Shown piece by piece: positions 35,600-44,355 of a stretch of 64,000 nt of DNA. The stretch is taken from assembly GCF_022898935.1 (NCBI RefSeq), contig NZ_JALIRP010000001.1:434001-498000 (forward strand), in the 5' to 3' direction. Origin of the DNA: Paenibacillus mangrovi (lineage in GTDB: Bacteria; Bacillota; Bacilli; Paenibacillales; Paenibacillaceae). Within the stretch, counting starts at the first letter, position 1; every line of letters begins with the position of its first letter. Made by a program: the position numbers and the translations under genes. Under the pieces are notes generated by a model that did no database searches, was not told the origin of the DNA, and saw nothing but the letters and a program-made list of their open reading frames with translations.

Positions 35600-35648
35600 C
35601 CCGCCCGCTGCATTCGGCGCAAGCCGCTGAGTCGGCGGGCCCTTTTTT
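35600..35648 (+). terminator. Terminator of the rha-lut operon
   Basis: CCCGCC (35600-35605) pairs with GGCGGG (35634-35639), with an inner GCGGCTTGCGCC-like helix, followed by six T residues. Confidence 0.8.
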
Positions 35649-35658
35649 CTTGAGAGGG

Positions 35659-35667
35659 TGCTATAAT
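35659..35667 (+). promoter_or_regulatory. Extended -10 promoter of the DeoR regulator gene
   Basis: TGCTATAAT is a consensus extended -10, so the regulator has its own promoter. GCCGGC occurs twice in the leader (35680-35685 and 35695-35700), allowing a small hairpin just upstream of the RBS. Confidence 0.6.
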
Positions 35668-35717
35668 CTAATTATGACGGCCGGCAGATCAAACGCCGGC
35701 TATGAAAGAGGGTAGCT

Positions 35718-36485
35718 ATGTTAGTTGCGGAAAGATACGATAAAATCGTGAGGCTCGTCAATGAGCGGGGGAGCATCCGCGTATCGGAGCTCAGCGAGTT
35801 GTGCGGGGTAACGGAGGAAACGATCCGCCGCGATCTGGACCGCCTGGAGCAGCAGGGAAAGGTTCGACGCAGCCATGGCGGGGCTGTCAGCGTCAAGGAG
35901 GCACAGGCGGAAACGCCGTATTTTGAACGTGAAGTGATGCATCAGGAGGAGAAGAAACGGATCGCACGTGCGGCCGTTGCATTAATTGAGCCATATGACC
36001 GGATCGCGCTGGATGCCAGCTCGACAGCATGGTACATGGCTTCTATCCTGCCGGATATCCCGCTTACAGTACTGACGAACTCCATTAAGGTGGCTCTAGA
36101 GCTGTCTTCCAAAGAAAAGATTGAGGTCATCTCCACCGGAGGCATTTTGGCGGCCAAATCCTTGTCCTATGTCGGACCGATGGCTGAGCGCAGCCTGGAA
36201 GCCTATTATGTGGATAAAGCGTTCGTATCCTGCAAAGGCGTTCATCCGGAACGGGGTATCAGCGAATCGAACGAGCTGCAGGCGATGATGAAGTATAAGC
36301 TGATCAAGCAGGCTGCGAGCGTCTATCTTTTAGCCGATGCGAGCAAAATCGGGGTGCAAGCTTTCACGCACGTAGCCGGTTGGGAAGAGATTGATGCCGT
36401 AATTACGGACAGCCACATCGGTGACGGGGATGCCAAGATGCTGCGGGAGAAAGAGCTTGAGCTGATCATCGCGGAAGAGGCTTGA
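35718..36485 (+). CDS. DeoR-family transcriptional regulator, likely rhamnose/lactate repressor
   Basis: A 255-residue DeoR regulator: winged HTH at the N-terminus (IRVSELSELCGVTEETIRRDLDRLEQQGKVRRSHGGAV, given here for its parts VSELSELCGV and EETIRRDLDRL) and a sugar-phosphate-binding DeoRC domain (IALDASSTAWYMA, VLTNSIKVALELS, STGG). It follows the rhaEW-lutABC genes with its own promoter. Bacillus RhaR (YulB) is also of this family, so a role as the rhamnose regulator, with rhamnulose phosphate as effector, is a reasonable inference. Confidence 0.85.
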   Translation: MLVAERYDKIVRLVNERGSIRVSELSELCGVTEETIRRDLDRLEQQGKVRRSHGGAVSVKEAQAETPYFEREVMHQEEKKRIARAAVALIEPYDRIALDASSTAWYMASILPDIPLTVLTNSIKVALELSSKEKIEVISTGGILAAKSLSYVGPMAERSLEAYYVDKAFVSCKGVHPERGISESNELQAMMKYKLIKQAASVYLLADASKIGVQAFTHVAGWEEIDAVITDSHIGDGDAKMLREKELELIIAEEA

Positions 36486-36523
36486 TAATCAATATGATGC
36501 AGGCTGCAATATTTGCACGAAGA

Positions 36524-36574
36524 AAGAGGCTGCCTCCTTTGACTGGATAACCAGTGGATAGGAGACAGCCTTTT
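36524..36574. terminator. Terminator between deoR-type gene and ltaS
   Basis: AGGCTG and CAGCCT close a long stem (inner CTGG/CCAG) with T-rich tails; it separates two convergent genes. Confidence 0.8.
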
Positions 36575-36601
36575 ATTATAGTTATGGCTCTAATACTTCA
36601 A

Positions 36602-38476
36602 TTAACGTTTAGGCAGAAGCTTGACGTATTCATCGGACAGCTTCATCTGAGCCAGGTTATATTCATAATCACTTTTGTATTTGGCAAAATCGGTGACAGG
36701 CTCCAGCGTGTCCAAATTGATCGCAGTGCCTTCTTCGAATGTTTTGCCCGGAACATACATAATTTCATTGTTAAAGAAAGAGCCGGTTGGCAGGTAATAA
36801 CGGCTGCCTACGATATTGTGATCGATGTTCAGCAGATCATGGCCGAAGGCGGTAAATTTCTCATCTTTCAGGGAAATTCCCATCAGATTGGCAAGCGTCG
36901 GCATAATATCCACCTGTCCGCCAACCTGTTTCACTTCCTGTCCTTTGACTCCGGGTACGTGAATCAGCAGCGGGATATTAAAGCGCGTTACACGGGGATC
37001 ATACTTGATGCCGAGTGCCTTGCTGACCATTTCCGGATCGTTATCCTGCGGCTGAAGCCCGAAATGGTCGCCGTAAATGACAAGCACGGTATCGTCCCAC
37101 ATGCCGTTTTGCTTCAGTTGGTCAATCAAGGTTCCAATCGCATAATCCGTATAATTCACGGCAGCCAGGTAGTCTCCAAGCTGCGTGCCTTTCAGATCTT
37201 CAGGAAGGGTCATTTTCATGCGGTCTGCCGGTACATTAAAAGGAAAATGGCTAGATACAGTAACAAACTGCGCATAGAATGGCTTTTTTTCCTGATGAAG
37301 CTTCGATAAAGTTTGGACCCCGAACTTGTACAGCTCTTCATCAGAAGCGCCAAATTCATTAAAATGGTCGTTTTTATAATACGGTTTATCATAGTAATGC
37401 GTGAAGTTTAACGCTGGATACAGCTTATCCCGATCCCAGAACTTGACGTCATTCACATGGAAGGTATCCGCTTCGTAATTTTGTTTCTCGAGCAGTCGCG
37501 GCATGCTTGGAAGCTCACGATCACCGTATCCTGTCGACATAGGGATGTCGCCCGTTGGATAGATGGAAGTGTTGCTCATAAACTCCGCATCAGAGGTGTT
37601 GCCCTGACCGATCTGCTGGAATATCTTTGGAAAATAAAAGCTGTCTTTAGCCAAATTGTTCAATACCGGAGTAATCTCCTGATTATCAATGGACAGATGG
37701 ATCGGGAAGTTCTGGAACGCCTCCATCTGGATTACAATAACGTTTTTGCCTTTGGCTGCACCGAAATACTTGGGCTGAGCCTGTGGATTGTCCTGATATT
37801 TAAAGGTTTTTTGCGTTGAATTAATTTTGTCTATGGTCTCGTTAATATTGCCTGAAGCAACCTTAACCGCGTCCTCTTTGGCTCTGATGCCTGCGGCGAC
37901 TTGGTAATTAATGAATCCCAGATGTTCAGCCTGAAGCACCTCGTTGGTAATGGAACGGTCCTGGCGGATAAAGAAAGCGGAAGCAGCCAGGGCAATAACG
38001 CCGATGACAGCCGGCCATCTTTTGCGCAGAGGCGTGGACATGCTTGGCCCCCGCTTCATCACTTTACCGATGATCCAGACCACCGCGATGATGATCACGT
38101 CGGCAAAGAAGAGATAATTTGCCGTTTCAATCGTGGATTGGACGCTTGATTTGATCTGCGTGACCTGATTCAGTTCTGAAAGGGCGGTATAGGTCGGCAC
38201 CGAATTGAAGTGTTGAAAATACAGCGCTGACGCGAAAAAGATAACAGAGCAAAGCAAATTAAATATCCAATACACGATTCCCTTCGCCCTGGAAGGCGTC
38301 ACGAGCTCAATCAGGGAAAGCAGCACGAGCAGCGACGCTACATCCGCTGTGACGCGGCTCCACATAATCTCGTGGAAGAAAAAGTAGCGTAGAAGCAAAA
38401 GCTTCAGCAATAACAGAATAAAGACCCCAATGACGGGCGTCTTAGGTTTGGATGAACGTATAAATAAGTCTCTCAT
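36602..38476 (-). CDS. ltaS: Lipoteichoic acid synthase-type phosphoglycerol transferase
   Basis: A 624-residue protein: five N-terminal membrane helices (to ~170), then an extracellular alkaline-phosphatase-fold domain. The catalytic threonine is T294 in GQGNTSDAEF; metal ligands include E252 (QMEAF) and the D-H of IYGDHFG. It polymerises glycerol phosphate from phosphatidylglycerol onto a glycolipid anchor outside the cell. Paenibacillus-type genomes usually carry several LtaS paralogues, so this could be the synthase or a primase-like form. It is a single-gene unit. Confidence 0.9.
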   Translation of the reverse strand: MRDLFIRSSKPKTPVIGVFILLLLKLLLLRYFFFHEIMWSRVTADVASLLVLLSLIELVTPSRAKGIVYWIFNLLCSVIFFASALYFQHFNSVPTYTALSELNQVTQIKSSVQSTIETANYLFFADVIIIAVVWIIGKVMKRGPSMSTPLRKRWPAVIGVIALAASAFFIRQDRSITNEVLQAEHLGFINYQVAAGIRAKEDAVKVASGNINETIDKINSTQKTFKYQDNPQAQPKYFGAAKGKNVIVIQMEAFQNFPIHLSIDNQEITPVLNNLAKDSFYFPKIFQQIGQGNTSDAEFMSNTSIYPTGDIPMSTGYGDRELPSMPRLLEKQNYEADTFHVNDVKFWDRDKLYPALNFTHYYDKPYYKNDHFNEFGASDEELYKFGVQTLSKLHQEKKPFYAQFVTVSSHFPFNVPADRMKMTLPEDLKGTQLGDYLAAVNYTDYAIGTLIDQLKQNGMWDDTVLVIYGDHFGLQPQDNDPEMVSKALGIKYDPRVTRFNIPLLIHVPGVKGQEVKQVGGQVDIMPTLANLMGISLKDEKFTAFGHDLLNIDHNIVGSRYYLPTGSFFNNEIMYVPGKTFEEGTAINLDTLEPVTDFAKYKSDYEYNLAQMKLSDEYVKLLPKR

Positions 38477-38593
38477 TCTTACTCCTCTTAATCCATGTAA
38501 TGAATTTTCGTAAAGTTACCTCCCTGCCTGTTTTCTATGATTTCTATTAAACAATGAAAATACTAAATTAACACAGATTTCACAATCTGTTAA

Positions 38594-39196
38594 TCACTTT
38601 TGGGGCTCCGGACCACAAATTCCATAAAAAAATACCTGGACGAGCTCTTCAACGAACTTCTCCTGGTTCTCACGAAATTTGTTCGATTCCAGCATCCGAT
38701 AGGATGAATCGTTCAGCATGTTGAGGTACAAAATGACGGTTTCAATGGAGATGCTGTCAGATATTTCGCCGCTGGCTTTGCTCTTGGTAATGAGCTCGAC
38801 CACCAAAGGTACGCTGCGCTCCTCATAGCTTTTTTGCACAAACTCCCGAATTTCCGAATCCTCCTGCATTAGTTCCGCTATCACGGAAGGGTGGAAGGAA
38901 TGGGTCGCTTGTTTCTTTTGGAAAATAATATATTCGATTTTTTCCTTCAGAGAATAATCCCCGCGAATAAACGTCTCAAAATCCTCTATGGTCTGAAGTA
39001 CATAGTCCTTGAATGCCTCGCGGATTAATGCTTCCTTGCTGCCAAAATAATTATATATGGTCACCTGGGAGACTCCGGCTTCCCTGGCGATATCTGCAAT
39101 ACGGATTTGCTTCACACTGCATGACGACAGCATTCGAAGCATGGTTTTCTTGATTCTATCTTTAATTTGCTGGGCCCTGCGTTCAAAACCGTTCAT
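38594..39196 (-). CDS. TetR-family regulator of the adjacent ABC exporter
   Basis: A 200-residue regulator with an N-terminal HTH (IADIAREAGVSQVTIYNYFGSKEALIREAF in parts: IADIAREAGVSQ, YNYFGSKEALI) and a helical ligand domain. It is transcribed away from the ABC exporter genes. The shared ~170-base control region contains GAAATATTTC-type palindromes over both promoters, so it probably represses itself and the exporter. Confidence 0.9.
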   Translation of the reverse strand: MNGFERRAQQIKDRIKKTMLRMLSSCSVKQIRIADIAREAGVSQVTIYNYFGSKEALIREAFKDYVLQTIEDFETFIRGDYSLKEKIEYIIFQKKQATHSFHPSVIAELMQEDSEIREFVQKSYEERSVPLVVELITKSKASGEISDSISIETVILYLNMLNDSSYRMLESNKFRENQEKFVEELVQVFFYGICGPEPQK

Positions 39197-39252
39197 TCAC
39201 ATGTCAGCTCCATCTTCCGGCACCTGCCGCTTAATAATGAAATTATAGCACA

Positions 39253-39335
39253 GAAATATTTCATAACTCTATTGACGAAATATTTTCTCAGGCGTATGAT
39301 CTGGATATGAAATAATTGGTTGTTCATATTTCATA
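39253..39335. promoter_or_regulatory. Palindromic operator cluster between tetR and ABC genes
   Basis: GAAATATTTC (39253-39262) lies in the tetR promoter spacer, GAAATATTTTC (39277-39287) overlaps the ABC -35, and TATGAAATA (39306-39314) with TATTTCATA (39327-39335) form an inverted pair further on. The tetR gene has TGCTATAAT on the minus strand (39249-39242 region). Confidence 0.6.
39272..39300 (+). promoter_or_regulatory. Promoter of the TetR-controlled ABC exporter
   Basis: TTGACG, 17 bases, TATGAT. A GAAATATTTTC palindrome starts on the last base of the -35. Confidence 0.65.
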
Positions 39336-39364
39336 ATTTTGTTCCCGAGTGGGAGGGGCAGGTC

Positions 39365-40249
39365 ATGCTTACAGTATCGCATGTAACGAAGGTATTTCCG
39401 GGAGGAAAAGGGATTTTTGATGTTTCTTTTACGGTCGGAAAAGGGGAGGTATTCGGATTTCTAGGTCCGAACGGGGCGGGGAAATCAACAACGATCCGCC
39501 ACATCATGGGATTTATGAAACCGGAAAAGGGATACGTCCAAATTAAAGGCTATGATACCTGGAAGGATCAGGGAAAGTTTCAGAAGCTGGTCGGTTACTT
39601 ACCGGGAGAAATTGCTTTTATGGAGGGAATGACGGGAAAGTCTTTTCTTGATTTTATGTCCAGTCTCCGGGGTGGCGTGAATCAGCAGCGCAGAGCTGAG
39701 CTCATCAAGAGATTGCAGTTCGATGACCGGACGCCAATCCGTAAAATGTCCAAAGGAATGAAGCAGAAGGTCGGGATTGTCGCCGCATTTATGCATGAGC
39801 CCGAAGTGATCATTCTGGATGAGCCGACATCGGGTCTGGATCCGCTCATGCAGAAAGTGTTTATTGAGCTGGTTTTGGAAGAAAAAGCGAAGGGAACCAC
39901 ATTTCTGATGTCATCGCACAGTTTTCCGGAAATTGAGCGTACCTGCGACCGAGCGGCAATTATCAAAGATGGTAAAATCATTGCCGTCAATAATGTTCAT
40001 GAGCTGCAGGCGGTTCAGCGGAAGCTGTTTGAGGTTACCTTTGAAAATATAGCGGACCGGGATGCTTTTCTCAGCAGCGGTCTCAAGATCGATTCATATC
40101 AAGACAAACAGGTGCGCGTGTCGGTTCAGGGGGATTACAACCGTTTTACCCAGGAAACGGCCAAATACAAGATTCGCAGCATCGATGTGTTTACGCAGAA
40201 TCTCGAGGATATTTTCATGGATTACTACGACCGGGAAGGAAGAGACTGA
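39365..40249 (+). CDS. ABC exporter ATP-binding protein
   Basis: A 294-residue ATPase with Walker A GPNGAGKST, signature MSKGMKQKVGIV, Walker B VIILDEPTSGLDPL, and a C-terminal ~70-residue extension typical of ABC-2 drug exporters (BcrA/YhcH-like). The ATG at 39365 follows GGGAGGGGCAGG. The permease starts one base after the stop. The TetR gene next door implies induction by an exported compound. Confidence 0.9.
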   Translation: MLTVSHVTKVFPGGKGIFDVSFTVGKGEVFGFLGPNGAGKSTTIRHIMGFMKPEKGYVQIKGYDTWKDQGKFQKLVGYLPGEIAFMEGMTGKSFLDFMSSLRGGVNQQRRAELIKRLQFDDRTPIRKMSKGMKQKVGIVAAFMHEPEVIILDEPTSGLDPLMQKVFIELVLEEKAKGTTFLMSSHSFPEIERTCDRAAIIKDGKIIAVNNVHELQAVQRKLFEVTFENIADRDAFLSSGLKIDSYQDKQVRVSVQGDYNRFTQETAKYKIRSIDVFTQNLEDIFMDYYDREGRD

Positions 40250-40250
40250 C

Positions 40251-41063
40251 ATGAATATGCCGTTATATGGACAAATGATGAAAAACCATCTGCGGACGAT
40301 GTCGAGTTATGCGTTTGGATCGGCTTTTTATATTTTGCTGATGTTCTGGATTTATCCGAGCATGCAGACGCAGTCGGAGAGCTTGAACGCACTTCTTGCC
40401 TCTATGCCTGAAGGACTCAGCAAGGCGTTTGGCTTCGAAAATGGGTTCGGCAGCATTGACGCATTTATTTCTGGTGAATATTATGGGCTGCTGTTTATAC
40501 TGATTCTCTCCATATTCAGCATCATGACCTCCACGCAGCTGATGGCGCGCCTTGTCGATCAAGGGTCGATGGCATATCTGCTGTCCGCCCCGACGACCCG
40601 GGTTAAAGTGGCTTTCACACAGGCTATTGTGCTGCTTACAGGTCTGGTGGTGATTACAGCGATTACAACGCTGGCCGGTTATGCAGGGTACGCCTGGTTT
40701 ATCGGAGACTTGAATGATTTTAATTCGAACAGCTTTTTGCTGCTGAATGTTGGTGCGTTTTTACTTTTCTTTGCCGTATGCGGCATCAGCTTCTTAATTT
40801 CGGCCGTGTCGAATGATGAGAAAAGAGCGCTTGGCGCCTCTGGAGTTGTGGTATTTGGATTTTTCAGTTTGAACCTGGTCGGCAAAATCAGCGATAAGCT
40901 GTCCTGGATGCAGCATATCTCATTATTCTCGCTGTTTGATCCAGCAGGTATTGTCAAAGGCACCGTGGACTGGATGCCAGTTGTCATCATTTTATTGGCC
41001 GTTGGATTGGCCGGATTTGCTGCAGGAATCATCCTATTCAGAAAAAGAAGCCTGCTTCTGTAA
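40251..41063 (+). CDS. ABC-2 permease, partner of the preceding ATPase
   Basis: A 270-residue permease with six helices. It begins MNMPLYGQMMKNHLRTMSSY and has STQLMARLVDQGSMAYLLSAP, the ABC-2 pattern in which a helical segment follows helix 2. The start is set at the ATG just after the ATPase stop; the longer in-frame reading inside the ATPase gene is an overlap artefact. Together with the ATPase it would form an exporter of an unknown compound. Confidence 0.87.
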   Translation: MNMPLYGQMMKNHLRTMSSYAFGSAFYILLMFWIYPSMQTQSESLNALLASMPEGLSKAFGFENGFGSIDAFISGEYYGLLFILILSIFSIMTSTQLMARLVDQGSMAYLLSAPTTRVKVAFTQAIVLLTGLVVITAITTLAGYAGYAWFIGDLNDFNSNSFLLLNVGAFLLFFAVCGISFLISAVSNDEKRALGASGVVVFGFFSLNLVGKISDKLSWMQHISLFSLFDPAGIVKGTVDWMPVVIILLAVGLAGFAAGIILFRKRSLLL

Positions 41064-41110
41064 TTCGAGCTATACTAGGGAGTAGAAGAAACGTTAAACA
41101 GGAGGCCCCT

Positions 41111-41854
41111 ATGAAAGCACTCATTCTGGCTGCGGGTTACGCGACAAGACTGTATCCGCTGACTCTGAACATGCCGAAATCTCTGCTCCCTTTAGGTGAT
41201 GTAACGATTCTGGACCTGATTGTACGGAAGATGGAAGAAGTGGTTTCCATATCCGAAATTATCATAGTATCCAACTCCAAATTTTATGAAGCTTTTATGA
41301 AGTGGGCCGAATCCCGTTCCTTTAATAAGGCCGTCAAAATCATCCATGATGGCTCCACATCCGAAGATAACCGGCTTGGAGCCATCGGTGATATACAATT
41401 TGCGATCGAATGTGAAGGATTTGATGAGGATCTGCTCGTTTGCGCCGGGGATAATGTGTTTACGTATGATCTAACTTCATATGTGGACTACTTTCAGAAG
41501 CAGCAAAGGGACTGTGTACTTGTCCAGCATTTGCAGGATACGGAAGAACTGAAGAGAGTAGGCGTTGTAGAGCTGGATGATTCGCAGCGGGTAATGTCTT
41601 TTGAGGAGAAGCCTCAGCATCCCAAGACGGATATCGGGGTTTTTGCGGTGTATCTGTACCGGAGAGAGACGCTGCCTTTATTCAAGGAATACTTGCAGGA
41701 AGGGCATGAGCCCGATGCCCCCGGTTATTTTCCGGAGTGGTTGTCCCGCGTAAAAGAGCTGAGAGCCTATTTTGCAGAGGGTGTCAGCTATGATATGGGA
41801 ACGCACGAGGCCTACCGGAAGCTGCAGGAGCTCGTGAAAAATAATCGGTTGTGA
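41111..41854 (+). CDS. Sugar-phosphate nucleotidyltransferase
   Basis: A 247-residue NTP-transferase with the active-site loop LILAAGYATRLYPLT, LLPLGDVTILD, VCAGDNVF (nucleotide/metal site) and VGVVELDD. The domain resembles glucose-1-phosphate thymidylyl- or cytidylyl-transferases but is short, lacking any C-terminal hexapeptide domain. It would make an activated sugar. No glycosyltransferase is adjacent, so the product is unknown. AGGAGG precedes the ATG. Confidence 0.85.
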   Translation: MKALILAAGYATRLYPLTLNMPKSLLPLGDVTILDLIVRKMEEVVSISEIIIVSNSKFYEAFMKWAESRSFNKAVKIIHDGSTSEDNRLGAIGDIQFAIECEGFDEDLLVCAGDNVFTYDLTSYVDYFQKQQRDCVLVQHLQDTEELKRVGVVELDDSQRVMSFEEKPQHPKTDIGVFAVYLYRRETLPLFKEYLQEGHEPDAPGYFPEWLSRVKELRAYFAEGVSYDMGTHEAYRKLQELVKNNRL

Positions 41855-41954
41855 TGATTAAAAACCAAACAAATGTTCTTGTTTTGTGCTGGCCCAGATG
41901 GTATGATTAGGAAAAGGTACATACCATTTTGGATCATCCAAAGGAGAGGTTCTC

Positions 41955-42416
41955 ATGAATACGAAGCAGGAAAAATTGGAAGCCTTCGCTGAGCTGATCG
42001 GATTCGCCCAATCGCTGGAACGTTTGCCGGAAGAACAGTGGACAGGTCCGATTACAGAGGGCAAATGGTCGCCGCGCGACATTATGAGCCACATCATGCT
42101 GTGGGACAAATACTTCCTGGTGCATGCGGTTCGCCCGATGGCAGAACATCAGCCGCTTACGCTGAAGAACCTGGATTTTAATGAGTTCAACCGAGATGCA
42201 GCAGCCTATGGATTAACGCAAAGCAAAGAGGAGCTGATCCGCCAGATCGTGGAAGCGAGGAGTCAGCTGATTGAATTGCTGCAGAGCATTCCAGAATCAG
42301 AATACGGCGATAAGCATGGCGGCACCATGTCCGTCGATGAGTATCTGGTAGATTTTTATGAACATGATCGGCATCATATGGGACAAATTCATACATATAT
42401 AGCAGGTCTGGCATGA
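41955..42416 (+). CDS. DinB-family protein
   Basis: A 153-residue four-helix-bundle protein. The DinB metal triad is visible as H in WSPRDIMSHIMLWDKY and the two histidines of YEHDRHHMGQIH. Many members are thiol transferases (bacillithiol-dependent) or have no known substrate. AAAGGAGAGG precedes the ATG, and the stop overlaps the next gene by four bases, so it is co-translated with the acetyltransferase. Confidence 0.85.
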   Translation: MNTKQEKLEAFAELIGFAQSLERLPEEQWTGPITEGKWSPRDIMSHIMLWDKYFLVHAVRPMAEHQPLTLKNLDFNEFNRDAAAYGLTQSKEELIRQIVEARSQLIELLQSIPESEYGDKHGGTMSVDEYLVDFYEHDRHHMGQIHTYIAGLA

Positions 42417-42955
42417 TCATTTTACGTCAGGGAGATTTGGCGGTCCGATCCCTTTCGGTAGAGGATGCATCGCTTCTTTTGAAGTGGCTCAGTGATCCGC
42501 GCGTACTGGAATTTTACGAAGGACGTGACCGGCCGCTTGATCTCGAAAAGGTACAAGAGCATTTTTACCGGGAAGACAGCGATTCTGTTCGAAACATCAT
42601 TCTCTATCGCGACGAGCCGATTGGCTACATCCAGTTTTATGAGGTTGATGCGGAGGAGCGGGAGCTCTACGGATATGGAGAGTCTCAGGAACGAATCTTC
42701 GGCATGGACCAGTTCATCGGAGAACCCGGTTGCTGGAATCAAGGAATAGGAACGCAGCTGATTCAGGCGATGACGGCCTATTTATTCGGCAGCCTGCAGG
42801 CGGACCGGATCGTCATGGACCCGCAGACATGGAATAGCCGCGCGATTCATGTTTACGAGAAATGCGGGTTTGTGAAAAAGAAGCTGCTGCCCAAGCGTGA
42901 ATGGCATGAAGGCGCCTACCGGGATTGCTGGCTGATTGAGCTAGCTGGAATCTGA
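42413..42955 (+). CDS. GNAT acetyltransferase resembling aminoglycoside AAC(6')
   Basis: A 180-residue GNAT protein. FGMDQFIGEPGCWNQGIGTQL holds the acetyl-CoA site, followed by RIVMDPQTWNSRAIHVYEKCGF and the end LPKREWHEGAYRDCWLIEL. This layout follows the AAC(6') half of the staphylococcal AacA-AphD enzyme, including YEGRD near the start. It may acetylate an aminoglycoside or another amine; resistance is not proven. It is translationally coupled to a DinB-family gene and ends at a strong terminator. Confidence 0.8.
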   Translation: MIILRQGDLAVRSLSVEDASLLLKWLSDPRVLEFYEGRDRPLDLEKVQEHFYREDSDSVRNIILYRDEPIGYIQFYEVDAEERELYGYGESQERIFGMDQFIGEPGCWNQGIGTQLIQAMTAYLFGSLQADRIVMDPQTWNSRAIHVYEKCGFVKKKLLPKREWHEGAYRDCWLIELAGI

Positions 42956-42971
42956 GCCGACATAGAAAAAT

Positions 42972-43023
42972 AAAGGGTTGTTCCCATAGGTCTAAAAAAG
43001 ACTTGAGGGGAACAGCCCTTTTC
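42972..43023 (+). terminator. Terminator of the DinB/AAC(6')-like operon
   Basis: AAAGGGTTGTTCCC pairs with GGGGAACAGCCCTTTT, with an inner AGTC/GACT-type helix. Confidence 0.85.
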
Positions 43024-43114
43024 TCTATGAAAACGTCATTTCTTGGCATGAAACCATGCACCTAGATCGTAAACTGTACTAGAATCTAATTTAATTATCC
43101 AAGGGAGGTCCGGC

Positions 43115-44074
43115 ATGAGGATCGGGGATCAATCTGGGGACCAGCCTTTAGCAGAACTGTCGGCCTCACTGCAATTAGAAATAGCCGAGTTCGACGTGTG
43201 GAAGAAATTCTGGTCCATTTATTATGATCAGGGCTCGGTTGGCTTTAGCCTGCAGACGGGGCCGGGGCTAATTCTGCCTGTTGGAACCGTATCTTATTGG
43301 GTGAAAAACGGCAGCAACACGATAGGGGGTGTTATAGTTTCCTCTAATGCGATTCGCTGCCTGTTCACCATTCCGCCTTTTCAGGCGGATGCGGCATTAG
43401 TCAGGCTCTTATCCCGGAAGATGCAGCAGCTTGAAGGAAGTAGCGGGACCGTTCATGCTTGCGATATTTTGCCGGATCAAGAGGATTTGTTCATCAGGGC
43501 TGGATTCCGTCCGGATCCTCATCGGTACCGGTGGATGCAGCGGCCTACTGCCGAATTCGTCCATCCACCCGACCATCATATTACTTTGCGTACTCCTAAC
43601 ATGATGAAGGAGGATGGAGAACAAAGGCTTCTTTTGGAACGTGAGATTGGCCTGTTCCTGTTTAAGCATGCTAACGAAGTCGCAGGAGCGGCGGGATTCT
43701 CTTTTTCGGAGGTGCTGGCCAAGCTTCGCCGCTTTGCCGCCCTTAGCCCGGAGGATGCTTTGCAGGCATCAAGCCTGATGTATGACACGCGCACACGCGC
43801 TTTAATCGGTGTGTGCTTGATCGACATGGAGGAGGGCTGTCCAACTATCGACGAACTTGCCGTTATGCCGGCATACAGAAGCCGGGGACTTGCGACAAGA
43901 ATGCTGCAGCATGCTCTTTCTGAGCTGGAAAAGCGGGGACAGCCATTGCTGCGGATTAGGGTCATGCATGGACATCCGCTCGAATCCTTGTGTTTTCACC
44001 TCGGTTTTATGCCGGGGCCTTTGTTTATACCGTTAATGACGCTGTACGGAATGGATCATGGTTATCGTCCATAA
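43115..44074 (+). CDS. GNAT-family N-acetyltransferase
   Basis: A 319-residue protein. The C-terminal ~110 residues form a GNAT domain: TIDELAVMPAYRSRGLATRML is the acetyl-CoA-binding motif. The N-terminal ~200 residues show only a weak, possibly degenerate GNAT-like fold (CDILPDQEDLFIRAGFRPD), so it may be a tandem GNAT. AAGGGAGG precedes the ATG. Substrate and pathway are unknown. Confidence 0.78.
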   Translation: MRIGDQSGDQPLAELSASLQLEIAEFDVWKKFWSIYYDQGSVGFSLQTGPGLILPVGTVSYWVKNGSNTIGGVIVSSNAIRCLFTIPPFQADAALVRLLSRKMQQLEGSSGTVHACDILPDQEDLFIRAGFRPDPHRYRWMQRPTAEFVHPPDHHITLRTPNMMKEDGEQRLLLEREIGLFLFKHANEVAGAAGFSFSEVLAKLRRFAALSPEDALQASSLMYDTRTRALIGVCLIDMEEGCPTIDELAVMPAYRSRGLATRMLQHALSELEKRGQPLLRIRVMHGHPLESLCFHLGFMPGPLFIPLMTLYGMDHGYRP

Positions 44075-44145
44075 CTGCATCGTAGACGAGGAAGGGTTAC
44101 GGGCCGTTATAGCCGCCCCATACTTTATTCTGTTAACGTAGCTCA

Positions 44146-44174
44146 TTGACGCTTGTCGAATAATGTTTTAGAAT
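44146..44174 (+). promoter_or_regulatory. Promoter of the EamA transporter leader
   Basis: TTGACG, 17 bases, TAGAAT. Transcription would start near 44181, giving a ~170-nt leader with a terminator hairpin inside it. Confidence 0.6.
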
Positions 44175-44289
44175 TTTTTTCGTAAGGTTCAAATTTAAAC
44201 ATCAAGATATTGCAGCACCTGCTTTTAAACTCCGATTCGTTCGTGAGTGGCGAAATTTTAACGAAGGCTATCTGTCATCGGTTTCGTTC

Positions 44290-44319
44290 GCCCCCTGTCT
44301 TAACAGACAGGGGGCTTTT
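44290..44319 (+). terminator. Terminator hairpin in the EamA gene leader (possible attenuator)
   Basis: GCCCCCTGTC and GACAGGGGGC form a perfect ten-base stem with a six-base loop, then TTTT. It lies between the promoter and the start codon, so read-through must be allowed or controlled. Confidence 0.75.
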
Positions 44320-44355
44320 GGTTGTTGCGTAACACTGGCATCAGGAGGAATGAAC

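Noticed and set aside
36554..37309. Open 251-codon reading frame on the plus strand
   Set aside because: It is antisense to ltaS, whose catalytic motifs are complete; no recognisable protein.
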